Of a stretch of 22,060 nucleotides of DNA, positions 8,092 to 16,730 are shown one piece after another (within the stretch, counting starts at the first letter, position 1; every line of letters starts with the position of its first letter). This stretch comes from SZUA-365 sp034002405. GTDB lineage: Bacteria; Bacteroidota; Ignavibacteria; SZUA-365. The DNA lies in NCBI GenBank assembly GCA_034002405.1, contig JAVFAS010000061.1, positions 1 to 22,060 on the forward strand, read 5' to 3'. Below the pieces are notes generated by a model. It had not been told where the DNA came from and searched no databases. It was given only the letters and a program-made list of their open reading frames with translations. A program made the position numbers and the translations under genes.

Positions 8092-8667
8092 TTACTGCCT
8101 TTGAGCATACCTATCAAACCAGTATATAACCCTGAATACATTCATGACTAACGCCAACACACATAAAATTGAGTATACAAATATTGCGAATCCAAAATAG
8201 TGCAACATAAATATTAGAAACTTACAACACACACCTACATTTGCGTGGATTTTAACGAACTCATACGCATGCATATTGACGGAATCGCTATATACCGCAT
8301 TCAGTATCAGCCATATAAAGATTGATATGATTTGAAATACAACGAAATGCACAAACGAAGCGGAAGATCGGAGCAGCACAGACTTCCCCTCGATCGACGC
8401 TTTACCAGCCTTAGCTAGAATTTTCAGAAACTTCGGGTCACCGACTGCAATAAAGATTGCATAGCCCCCAATCGTCACTCCAAGCATTGAAGGAAGTAGA
8501 TTTGGAATTTCATTCCACCACGCATTATAAACCCAATACGGCGACAGGAAAAATGGCGCAATCAACGATACTCGAAAATATATCGAACGAAACAATGCGC
8601 CCCAACCTCCGTAGCAAGTCCAATATAGTTTCGCCGAGGAAACGGGCTCATTCGTGGCTTTGCTCAT
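8092..8667 (-). CDS. Four-TM membrane protein, partner of the DUF4747-like gene
   Basis: A 191-residue, strongly hydrophobic protein. Likely membrane segments are at about 29-47, 57-77, 103-125 and 147-177, with a basic loop (about 78-100, rich in K) between the second and third that should face the cytoplasm. No catalytic motif or known family is recognised. The start lies three bases after the stop of the DUF4747-like gene, with AGGTGA overlapping that stop, so the two are translationally linked. It is among the most AT-rich stretches of the window (14/60 GC at 8161-8220). Small multi-TM proteins coupled to a soluble partner are common as membrane-depolarising effectors in anti-phage systems. 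That role here is inferred from context only. Confidence 0.75.
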   Translation of the reverse strand: MSKATNEPVSSAKLYWTCYGGWGALFRSIYFRVSLIAPFFLSPYWVYNAWWNEIPNLLPSMLGVTIGGYAIFIAVGDPKFLKILAKAGKASIEGKSVLLRSSASFVHFVVFQIISIFIWLILNAVYSDSVNMHAYEFVKIHANVGVCCKFLIFMLHYFGFAIFVYSILCVLALVMNVFRVIYWFDRYAQRQ

Positions 8668-8670
8668 GAT

Positions 8671-9528
8671 TCACCTACCCGTCACGGACCTTTTCAGTAC
8701 TTGCCCAACATCTTCAATTTTTGGATCCATAATATATGCAACTCGTTTAGGATGCTCCTTGGTAGATTCAACAAGTTTCGCACCGTTACTATCTTTACCG
8801 ACTGCATCTACATGACCGTACCGATTAGCTAATTCTGCAATCTTAAGCACTTGTTCATCAGGCTTTATGCTTTCGCCTCGCTCGGCGGTGTAATCATATT
8901 CCACTCTTTGCACGTTCTGCCTATCCAACTCCCTCATGAAATCCTCATCAAAACTTCCAATATCATCATCATTTGGCCGATCCACTTTGATACGAAGTTT
9001 CTGAAGCATTGGCATTCTAAGAATTTTCTCAAGCGCTCTCTCGTCTTTTATAGTGTTAACATCAATTCGCCCATACTCGGCATCAATGTCAGGACTTGAC
9101 ACGAGAACCGTAAGCACTTTCGCCAACGCATTGGGATTGAGTATTTTATTTCCGGATTTACTCTCAAATATTAATTTATGGGTTGAAGGCAAGAATATAT
9201 ATCGAAAGGTTGAGAGATTAGGCTTCAGGTGGTCTGGCACATTTATATTTTGAATCTCCCCTGCGCTCGCCTCCTCGAACGTGTTGACATTGTACCAATC
9301 AAGGGTCTGATCTATGACCATGAACTTAGCGATTACTCCAGCATATACTAGCCTGTCATCAACAAGCTCCTTGATGCTTGACTGAAGAACCACACCCCAG
9401 TTTCCACGATATATTACAGGCTTTCTAAGTCGCACCATCGACTCCCACATTGCAGCATATTTTTCTGCGGAATGCGGATGCATCGTGATGTTTATTTCAC
9501 CCAAGAAAACGTTACGTTTGCGTGTCAT
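8671..9528 (-). CDS. DUF4747-like protein of unknown function
   Basis: A 285-residue soluble protein. The opening (R-K-R-N-V-F-L-G-E-I-N-I-T-M-H-P-H-S) and the later phrases W-Y-N-V-N-T-F-E-E-A, P-D-H-L-K-P-N and F-R-Y-I-F-L-P match what I remember of the DUF4747 family. This was recalled, not searched. Its function is unknown to me. No nuclease, ATPase or helix-turn-helix motif is visible. The C-terminal half is charged and could be an interaction surface. AGGT lies seven bases before the ATG at 9528. The gene starts 33 bp after the drmMI stop and ends three bases before the membrane protein gene, so the pair looks like a two-gene module in which this protein could be a sensor or regulator of the membrane partner. 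It is AT-rich relative to the drm genes. Confidence 0.68.
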   Translation of the reverse strand: MTRKRNVFLGEINITMHPHSAEKYAAMWESMVRLRKPVIYRGNWGVVLQSSIKELVDDRLVYAGVIAKFMVIDQTLDWYNVNTFEEASAGEIQNINVPDHLKPNLSTFRYIFLPSTHKLIFESKSGNKILNPNALAKVLTVLVSSPDIDAEYGRIDVNTIKDERALEKILRMPMLQKLRIKVDRPNDDDIGSFDEDFMRELDRQNVQRVEYDYTAERGESIKPDEQVLKIAELANRYGHVDAVGKDSNGAKLVESTKEHPKRVAYIMDPKIEDVGQVLKRSVTGR

Positions 9529-9561
9529 GATTTACCTATGATATATTGCTATAATTTCGAC

Positions 9562-12500
9562 TCAACGAATTGAACGCTCCCTCGAACTGTTTAAATACTT
9601 TATTTCTTGAGAAACGATTTGATAGGAATCAGGGCTGATCGTATATTGCACTCCCCCTTTAGTTTCAAAAAATCCGACTTTTACACTTAAGCTCGGTATG
9701 TAACATCGCGCAATCCTCATGTCTAGATTTCTTTTTTGCTCTCTAATCCATACAATCTCTGGTTCGACGGCTTTCGGGTCGTTGACGACATTTAAGACAT
9801 CAGTTACTCCCTGATTATATCTGGTTCCGACACTATGTACAGCATTCATTAGCGAAAGGACTTGCCTCATTTCATCCTCACCGGTATCCTTAAACGGGAA
9901 CGTTTCGTAGCAATTCTGGTGAGAAAAATTTAACCTTGTTTCAAGAGTAGAACTATACTCTCGAGCCCAGTAATCGAATATACTGCTTTGTAGAATTGGC
10001 AATTGATCAAGGACATCATCCCTAAATACGATCACGCGGTCTGCAAATACGCATGTATTTTGTACCATTGAGAACCAGACGTGTTTTGTTACTCTGGTAG
10101 TTACCAACACCCTCTCCATCCCCTCGATCGCTTTGTAGAGGGCCGGTCGCTTATCTGCATACTGCCACCACCGCTGGGGCAATGGTTTGCGTAGGGCATA
10201 GCTACCGTCAGGTTTCTTCCGTTGTCTCTCCGGCTTCACCTTCTCTTCGACAATCCGGAGCACATCCGGATACTCCATTGCCCGCTCAAGTGGCCAGTCA
10301 TGGAAGTTGATCACCCAGCGGCTGGGACTCTGGTCCGGTCGGCTATTCAGGTCCTGCCCGGTGAGATAGGGGAAGAGGACATCATTGTTTCTCGGATCCT
10401 TGTCCAGCAATCGCTTCGCTTCGTCGATCTCGAGAATGAAGCCTTTACCAAGCACAATGCTGCCCTGGAATGACTTCCCCATGTTCTCTTTCAAGCGTTT
10501 TGGCGGTCCTTCGATCTTCCCTGGAATGCTTAGATAAGGGGAAATACACTTTACGAGTCCACCGTCGAGATCGTACTCCCCTTTCCACTCCCCCTTGTGC
10601 AGCCAGAGCTGCGCGATTTCGAGATTCGCCTCGCCGGGCCACTTGCGGCTTTTCACTGCCCGATAAATGCTCAGACCACGCCCTGCGGTCATCTGGTCCA
10701 GCCCCACTTCCCTCGTATCGCCCTGTGCGATGGTGTTGGTCGCGAGCATGCCGAGATTGCCGGCACTTTTTAGAAGGGTACCGGCTCGAAGGAAGAAGAA
10801 TGCGGCGAGATCGGCGTTGCCTTTCGCTCCTTCCGCCAGGTAGTCCTGCAGATAGAAGCGATAATCCGTTCCGAGGGGACCCGTGAGCTTTTTCCCACCC
10901 AGGAACGGCGGATTGCTCACAATGGCGTCGAATCCGCCATTGACAAAGACTTCGGGGTACTCCAGCGGCCAGTGGAATGGCCTGCGCGCATCCGCCGAGG
11001 GATTGTTCTCCTCGAGCAATACGCCAAGTTTCGTGCAGACGCGATCAAAGGCCTCCGTATCGTCGAACGCGGAAAGGATACCGCTCCGCAGGTCCCCGAA
11101 CTTCGGATGCGGTTTACCGCCGCGCTTTTTCGCGCCGCCGTCGGCGGTGTGGACTGCCGCCGCGATGACGGCGTCGCACAGACGTTTGCTCTGCGCGATG
11201 GCCTGTTCCGCGTCGGCGAGCATGTCGCGCTTTCGTTGCGCGTCGGCGAGTCCGGCCACGGGGAAGGATTCGATTTGCCTCCGGATCTGAACGGCGTCGT
11301 TCACCGCTGCGGACACGGTCTCTATCCATGCGCCGATCTGCTGTCCGGGACCGGGCGCGGGATGCATCATGACGAGTTGCTCCGCGGTGGCGAAGCCCAG
11401 CAGGGAATCGCCGCATTTGATGGCATGGTCGAGGAAGGTGAAAGGCTTTTCGCGCGCCATGGTGACGAGCCACAGCGAAAGCCGGGCCATCTCCACGGCA
11501 AGCGGATTGCGGTCCACTCCGTACAGGCAGCGCTCGGCCACGAGGCGGCGCGCGTGTTGGAGCCGGTCTTCGGTGTCGGCCGGGAGATCGGCGGGTCCGC
11601 CGTGCACTTCCCACGACTCCACGAGCCGCTCCGACAGCTCGCGGCAGGCCTGCACCAGGAAGGCCGCCGAACCCACGGCGGGATCGCAGACGCGAAGCGC
11701 GAGCAACACGTCGGGCTCACGCAGTTTCCACTTCTCCTTCGGCCGTCCTTCGGCCGGACCGTCATACACCAGCGGATCGAGCGTGTGCTTGACCACCTCC
11801 GCGGTGAGCGAACGCGGGGTGTAATGCGCACCAGTCTGCCGGCGGTCGCTGCCTTGCGTCACGTAAGCAGAGCCGGCGGGGATTAGCACGGGCCGGTCAT
11901 AACTGTCATCACGAATCAGACCTGCCCAGGGCAGGATGCGGTCGATGAGGGTTTCATCCTGTCCGCATGCGGCGCGCAGGCGCGCCTCCCGCAAGGCATC
12001 GATTTCGGTTTCCAGGAGCTTGCCGAGCGCTTTCGGAGTTTTTGCCGTCTCGTTTTTAAGGAATTCCATAAGACGGTCCGGTGGCGCATCGGATCCCGGC
12101 CGCCAGCCGTTCGCTGCGGTTTCGATCGCATGGATGTCGACTTCCGGTTCGTTACCCTTGTCGCCAACCAGTCCCAGCACCGGCCGGTCGGAGGGTGCGC
12201 GCCAGACGGTGTGGTCGAGCAGGGATTCGTACACATGGCCGATCTGCTCGATGTCCAGCGCCCGGAAGCTGAGCCGCCGCGGCTCCGCGACTCCGCCGCG
12301 CAGATCCCGTTCGACCAGGAACTGCAGGCTTTCGAGCATGTGCAGGACGGTGCGGTTGTCCAGGGCAAGAGGATCCGCGCCCGTATCGCGCCAACTCGTC
12401 GCCCGGGTGCGTCCCTCGAGAAAGGGAAAGCGGTCGGGATCGAACAGCGCCCCGCCGTACGCGGGCAGATGAAGATCCTCGTGCCGCAATCCGCCGTACA

Positions 12501-13536
12501 CCGCGCGGAACAATGCCAGCAGGCGCGACCAGGCATCGTGCCTGCGCTCGAGCAGTTCCTCGCCATGGCGGTCGGCCGTCTCCCGCAATTGCGCCGCAAG
12601 CGTGGAGGCGGCATAGTGGCTGTCGTAGAGTTCGCTCGTGCCAAGCAGCAGCAGTCCGCGCTCCTCGGCGGAAAGCAGGAAGACCAACCGCATCATCACC
12701 GTGACCGCCGCCTCGTAGAGACGCGCTTCGGAAATGCCTGCGAGCAGCACCCGGCCGCGCTCCGCATCCAAACGATCGATGGCCTGCACGAGCATTTCCA
12801 CCGACGCGCGAACCTGCATGCCGAGCTGCTCGGTGACTTCCTTCTGCCGCTCGGCGCTTTTGCGGAGCATGGCCTCGAGCGATTCGTCGTCGGGCACGCC
12901 GAACAGACGCGACGCCCCGAGCAGCGCCGTGAAGGCGCGGAAGGTGAGCGGTTCCTCCATGAGCAGGGAGGACTGCCAGGAGATGAAGCCGGTGCTCTCC
13001 CCCGCTGGTGCGTAGACGAGCATCCACTGTCCGCCGTTGGTCACGAGACCGAGAACGACCCCCGAGCCATGCAGCAATTCCATCATCCGCGTGGCCGGCG
13101 AGGCCTTCCAGAGCTTTCCGGTCACCGCCCGCTCGAGTCCCTGCGACGGCGGATACACCTGCACGAGCACGCGAGGCAGTCCGGCGCCGGTTTCCCAGGT
13201 CGGGGGATTGATCAGCACGGCGTCCGGCCGCAGCACTTCTCCGTGCTCGGCCTCGGTGGCCCGCATGTTCGAGGGCATGGCGTCGCCGCGAAGCAGTTGT
13301 CCGGCAGGCCATTCGAGCACATGGCGCAGGATGAACTCGATCCAGAGTCCGTGGCTCGTTTCGTCCCCCTGCCCCGATTCCCAATCATCCATCGCCAGAC
13401 GCAGATTCCGCCGCAGTTCGGCGTCGGTATCCGGTAGTCCCTGCGGAAAGGTGTCCTTCAGCACCGGGAGCGACAGGAAGGGCCCGGAGACGTCAAGCAG
13501 GGAGAGCCATTCGGCGTGGTGTCGGGTAACGGACAT
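9562..13536 (-). CDS. drmMI: DrmMI, large N6-adenine DNA methyltransferase of class 1 DISARM
   Basis: A 1324-residue type IIG/Eco57I-like N6-adenine methyltransferase. Motif X region is QTGAHYTP (567-574), the AdoMet-binding motif I is DPAVGSAAF (618-626), the acidic motif II is in YGVDRNP (672-678), and the catalytic motif IV is SNPPF (874-878). Residues 1-560 are a long N-terminal domain typical of this family. The C-terminal 400 residues should hold target recognition. No PD-(D/E)XK site is obvious in the N-terminus, so it is probably methylase only. In class 1 DISARM, DrmMI marks host DNA as self. The ATG at 13536 is chosen because the protein then begins with the family-like H-A-E-W-L-S-L-L-D-V segment. 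ATG 13587 is possible but overlaps drmD, and both have weak ribosome binding sites. The last roughly 150-190 codons (9562 to about 10,050-10,150) are AT-rich like the adjoining cassette. Confidence 0.92.
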   Translation of the reverse strand: MSVTRHHAEWLSLLDVSGPFLSLPVLKDTFPQGLPDTDAELRRNLRLAMDDWESGQGDETSHGLWIEFILRHVLEWPAGQLLRGDAMPSNMRATEAEHGEVLRPDAVLINPPTWETGAGLPRVLVQVYPPSQGLERAVTGKLWKASPATRMMELLHGSGVVLGLVTNGGQWMLVYAPAGESTGFISWQSSLLMEEPLTFRAFTALLGASRLFGVPDDESLEAMLRKSAERQKEVTEQLGMQVRASVEMLVQAIDRLDAERGRVLLAGISEARLYEAAVTVMMRLVFLLSAEERGLLLLGTSELYDSHYAASTLAAQLRETADRHGEELLERRHDAWSRLLALFRAVYGGLRHEDLHLPAYGGALFDPDRFPFLEGRTRATSWRDTGADPLALDNRTVLHMLESLQFLVERDLRGGVAEPRRLSFRALDIEQIGHVYESLLDHTVWRAPSDRPVLGLVGDKGNEPEVDIHAIETAANGWRPGSDAPPDRLMEFLKNETAKTPKALGKLLETEIDALREARLRAACGQDETLIDRILPWAGLIRDDSYDRPVLIPAGSAYVTQGSDRRQTGAHYTPRSLTAEVVKHTLDPLVYDGPAEGRPKEKWKLREPDVLLALRVCDPAVGSAAFLVQACRELSERLVESWEVHGGPADLPADTEDRLQHARRLVAERCLYGVDRNPLAVEMARLSLWLVTMAREKPFTFLDHAIKCGDSLLGFATAEQLVMMHPAPGPGQQIGAWIETVSAAVNDAVQIRRQIESFPVAGLADAQRKRDMLADAEQAIAQSKRLCDAVIAAAVHTADGGAKKRGGKPHPKFGDLRSGILSAFDDTEAFDRVCTKLGVLLEENNPSADARRPFHWPLEYPEVFVNGGFDAIVSNPPFLGGKKLTGPLGTDYRFYLQDYLAEGAKGNADLAAFFFLRAGTLLKSAGNLGMLATNTIAQGDTREVGLDQMTAGRGLSIYRAVKSRKWPGEANLEIAQLWLHKGEWKGEYDLDGGLVKCISPYLSIPGKIEGPPKRLKENMGKSFQGSIVLGKGFILEIDEAKRLLDKDPRNNDVLFPYLTGQDLNSRPDQSPSRWVINFHDWPLERAMEYPDVLRIVEEKVKPERQRKKPDGSYALRKPLPQRWWQYADKRPALYKAIEGMERVLVTTRVTKHVWFSMVQNTCVFADRVIVFRDDVLDQLPILQSSIFDYWAREYSSTLETRLNFSHQNCYETFPFKDTGEDEMRQVLSLMNAVHSVGTRYNQGVTDVLNVVNDPKAVEPEIVWIREQKRNLDMRIARCYIPSLSVKVGFFETKGGVQYTISPDSYQIVSQEIKYLNSSRERSIR

Positions 13537-13579
13537 GTATATCTCTTGTATCTCTCGGTTCGTGATTCGAGTTCGACGA

Positions 13580-16500
13580 TCAGCCATGCGCGAGCCGGCG
13601 CGGGACGAGAAACTCCACCGCCACAGGAAACATTCGCGGCTGCGGATCAGCGTAGCGCGCGTGGATGGCGGCGGTTTCGCGTTCGATTTCGCGCGGGATT
13701 TCCTGAAGCCGCCGCGCGAGGCTGCCACGGTTCCGGCGTAATTGTTCTATTTCTTCGTTGGACCATATTTCTGTCTGCGCGGGCAGCGACGTTTCCAGTT
13801 CGGAACGGATCGCGCGATCGAGTTCATTCAGAACTCCTGTCATGTTTTTCACTTCCAATGCCTCGCGTTCCGCGAGCCGCCCATGCAGCGCCTTGGTGCG
13901 GTCCCGCATGCGGGCTTCGAGCGCGGATGTCAGCGGTTTTTCCAGTTCGGGCCAAAGCTGCTGCAGTTTTGCCTTGACGGAATCCGCCACATCGCCTTCT
14001 GCGAACCAGTCATCCAGTTGTTTCAGATCCTTCACTCCCATTTTCTGCAGCTTCCCTTCCACAATCCCTCCTCCCGCCGAAATCACTTCCTCGTGCAGCC
14101 GCACCCCGTCGCTGCCGAGCACGACCAGACGCGCGTGGGCGACGGCGATGATGGTCTTGGCTGCGGTGTCGTCCACCAACCGCACCGTTACGCGATGCAA
14201 CCCGCGTTTCTCACCGGCCGCCCAGATTTCGGCGCGGAGCAGACGAAGGGACATCGCGACCAGCCGGTGATTGAGATGCGCGAGCACGACGTCGTCACGT
14301 CCGCGCGCCTGTCCGCGATCGAAGACCAGCGGTCGGATTTCCCGCGTATGCGGGTGCAGCAATCCATCGGCGCATGATGCCCAGCTGCCGGTCAGATGCG
14401 GCAGCATCCAACCGTGTACCTCGGGCATACCGTCGCGCGAGGGGAGGCGATGCGGCGTGAGCGCTGGCTGTCCGGCAAGATCCAGCGCGATGTCCACGAT
14501 GTGCTTGGTCTGCTCCGGGGTGATGTCCAGGAACACCTCGGCTCTCCTGATGAGCATTTCCAATTCTTGGATCCGCTCCCGCAGCTTCCGTTCGAAGGCG
14601 AGCTGTTTGCGCAGGGGACGCGCCTCTTCCTCTGCCTTCTTCGTATCCATGCGCTGGCGCAATCCCAGCATGGCCTCTTCCACCTGTTTCGCGAGCACGG
14701 GACCGACCTTGCCGAGGTCCTCGCGGATCGCGTTCACCTTCATGGCCGCGCGCATGAGGAATTCCAGGTCGCCGTCGAGATCGCCGGGTTTCACATCCGC
14801 ATCGGTCGCCTTCATCCTGCCGCCAACGAAGTGGTAGACATTAACCGCGGGCGCCCGCTGTCCGTGCCGGTCGAGTCGTCCGTTGCGCTGCTCCATGCGA
14901 TTGGGATTCCACGGGATCTCGTAGTGGATGAGATCCGAGCAATGGTTCTGCAGGTCGATGCCCTCGGAGGCGGCGTCGGTTGCCAGGAGGATGCGCACCT
15001 TCGACACGTCCGGTCCTGCCTGGAAAGCCGCCTTGATTCGCTCGCGTTCGTCGGTGCTCATGCCGCCATACAGCACTTCGAGTCGCTCCTTCGACGCCAT
15101 GTCGGCGGCGGCGAGAAGCGTCTGCAGCCACTTCTGGGTGGCGCGGTATTCGGTGAAGATGAGCACGCGGCGTTCACTCCATTTCCCGCCGGGTTTGATA
15201 TTCTCTTTCAGCCATGAAAGCAGGGACTCGGCCTTGCTGTCCGCCCGGCGCGACGCCACCGCCGACCAGCGTTCAAGTCCGGCCATCGCCTCCTCCTCGC
15301 GCGCGGTAAGCGGACGGAACAATCGTGTGGCGCCGTCGGCCGCATCGCCGGTGCCCTCTTCGTAGGCCTCGTCGTCCGCGTATTCCTCCTCCGCGCCTTC
15401 CACGAGCCGGCGAAGCAGACTCATCGAAGGCGTCTGGCTGCGGGCTTTCTTCCTGGCGTTCTCTATCGAATCCCTGTGCCGCTTCAGTGTGGTCGCGAAG
15501 GCGGCGGGTGACGAGAAGAGACGCTTCTTCAGCAGCTTGAGCACGAACTCCGAGGCGAAGTGTTCTTCATTCCCGCCGGTGTCGCTCAGGCGAAGGCGCG
15601 TGTACTCACGCAGCAGTTCGTGTGCCTCGCGTTCCTCTTTCGTGTATTCGACCTCCAGCGCTTCGAGCCTGCGTTCCGGAAAGCGCGGACTGCCGTCCCA
15701 GTTTCGCATGAGTTCACTTTTCATGCGGCGCACCATCACCCGGTGCACCTGCTTCCAGTCGGGTTCAACACCGCGCGCGAAGCGCTGGTTGTCGAGCAGT
15801 TCGAGCAGCGAGGTAAAGCTCTCCTGGTAGCCGTTGTGCGGCGTGGCCGAGAGGAAGAGCTTGTGCTCGAAATGCGGCGCGATGGTGCGGATGCATTGCG
15901 TGCGGAGGGAGTCGATCGCGTAATGCGTCCTTCCCGCCGGTGCGACGTTGTGGGCTTCGTCAAGGATGAGAAGGTCGAAACGTCGCGGCAGCGTGGGTTC
16001 GCCGTTGGGCGGAAGCGTCTCGCGGAAGAGGCGCATGGGACGGTCGCGCTTGAGGAAGTCGATGGAACAAATCAGGCGCGGGAAATGCGTCCAGGGATTG
16101 ACATGGATGCCGCGCCGGCGGCGCAGTTCCTTCATGAACGCGCTGTCGATGATGCGGAATTCGAGGCCAAACTTGTCGCGCATCTGTTCCTGCCACTGCA
16201 CCTGCAGGGACGCCGGACAGAGCACGAGCACCGTGCGCGCCCGATGCCGGATGATGAGCTCCTGCGCCACCATACCCGCTTCGATCGTCTTGCCCAGGCC
16301 CACATCATCCGCGATCAGGAGGTTTGCCCGCGGCATTTCCAGCGCGCGCGCGAGGGGTTCGAGCTGGTAATCCTCGATTTCGATACCGCTGCGAAACGGC
16401 GCCTGCAGGAGGTCGTTGTCGGCCGACGACACCGCGCCCCAGCGCACCGCATGCAGGAAGGCGTCGAGACGTTCCGGCGCGTCGAAGGCGTCCGGCCGCG

Positions 16501-16729
16501 GCAGCGCCGAACGTTCGTACACCCGCGCCCCGGGCTCCACTTCCCACAGTACAGACAATTCCTCGCCGAGCCCGTCGTCCTCCACCGAGGAAAGACTCAC
16601 CAGATGCTGCCGTCCGTTTTCATTTGCATCCAGCGGATCCAACGGAAGATTCGACGGCCGCACATCCGTCACCACATAGTGGCGGCGGCGCACTTCGACC
16701 AGCTGACCGGGTTGTGGTGTGGGCGTCAT
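13580..16729 (-). CDS. drmD: DrmD, SNF2-like helicase of class 1 DISARM
   Basis: A 1049-residue Swi2/Snf2-type ATPase. Walker A is DDVGLGKT (141-148), motif II is DEAH (257-260), and motif III is SATPHNG (294-300). Motif V is in LLATDAASEGIDLQ (581-594) and motif VI is QRNGRLDRHGQ (614-624), the last highly typical of RapA-like Snf2 proteins. Residues 1-75 form a small beta-rich N-terminal domain, and an acidic low-complexity insert lies at about 445-465. The C-terminal 350 residues include charged, probably coiled-coil helices (about 690-720 and 950-1020). DrmD with DrmMI defines class 1 DISARM and is expected to translocate on double-stranded DNA; its precise role is not established. The start is one base after the stop of the UDG-like gene, and drmMI follows after 43 bp. 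Confidence 0.93.
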   Translation of the reverse strand: MTPTPQPGQLVEVRRRHYVVTDVRPSNLPLDPLDANENGRQHLVSLSSVEDDGLGEELSVLWEVEPGARVYERSALPRPDAFDAPERLDAFLHAVRWGAVSSADNDLLQAPFRSGIEIEDYQLEPLARALEMPRANLLIADDVGLGKTIEAGMVAQELIIRHRARTVLVLCPASLQVQWQEQMRDKFGLEFRIIDSAFMKELRRRRGIHVNPWTHFPRLICSIDFLKRDRPMRLFRETLPPNGEPTLPRRFDLLILDEAHNVAPAGRTHYAIDSLRTQCIRTIAPHFEHKLFLSATPHNGYQESFTSLLELLDNQRFARGVEPDWKQVHRVMVRRMKSELMRNWDGSPRFPERRLEALEVEYTKEEREAHELLREYTRLRLSDTGGNEEHFASEFVLKLLKKRLFSSPAAFATTLKRHRDSIENARKKARSQTPSMSLLRRLVEGAEEEYADDEAYEEGTGDAADGATRLFRPLTAREEEAMAGLERWSAVASRRADSKAESLLSWLKENIKPGGKWSERRVLIFTEYRATQKWLQTLLAAADMASKERLEVLYGGMSTDERERIKAAFQAGPDVSKVRILLATDAASEGIDLQNHCSDLIHYEIPWNPNRMEQRNGRLDRHGQRAPAVNVYHFVGGRMKATDADVKPGDLDGDLEFLMRAAMKVNAIREDLGKVGPVLAKQVEEAMLGLRQRMDTKKAEEEARPLRKQLAFERKLRERIQELEMLIRRAEVFLDITPEQTKHIVDIALDLAGQPALTPHRLPSRDGMPEVHGWMLPHLTGSWASCADGLLHPHTREIRPLVFDRGQARGRDDVVLAHLNHRLVAMSLRLLRAEIWAAGEKRGLHRVTVRLVDDTAAKTIIAVAHARLVVLGSDGVRLHEEVISAGGGIVEGKLQKMGVKDLKQLDDWFAEGDVADSVKAKLQQLWPELEKPLTSALEARMRDRTKALHGRLAEREALEVKNMTGVLNELDRAIRSELETSLPAQTEIWSNEEIEQLRRNRGSLARRLQEIPREIERETAAIHARYADPQPRMFPVAVEFLVPRRLAHG

Positions 16730-16730
16730 A

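Noticed and set aside
12130..13437. Plus-strand open frame of about 435 codons opposite drmMI
   Set aside because: Antisense shadow. The minus strand here carries conserved methyltransferase N-terminal sequence.
9562..13728. Longer drmMI beginning at 13728
   Set aside because: The extra residues read through the end of drmD, are basic and low-complexity, and the family-like N-terminus begins at 13536.
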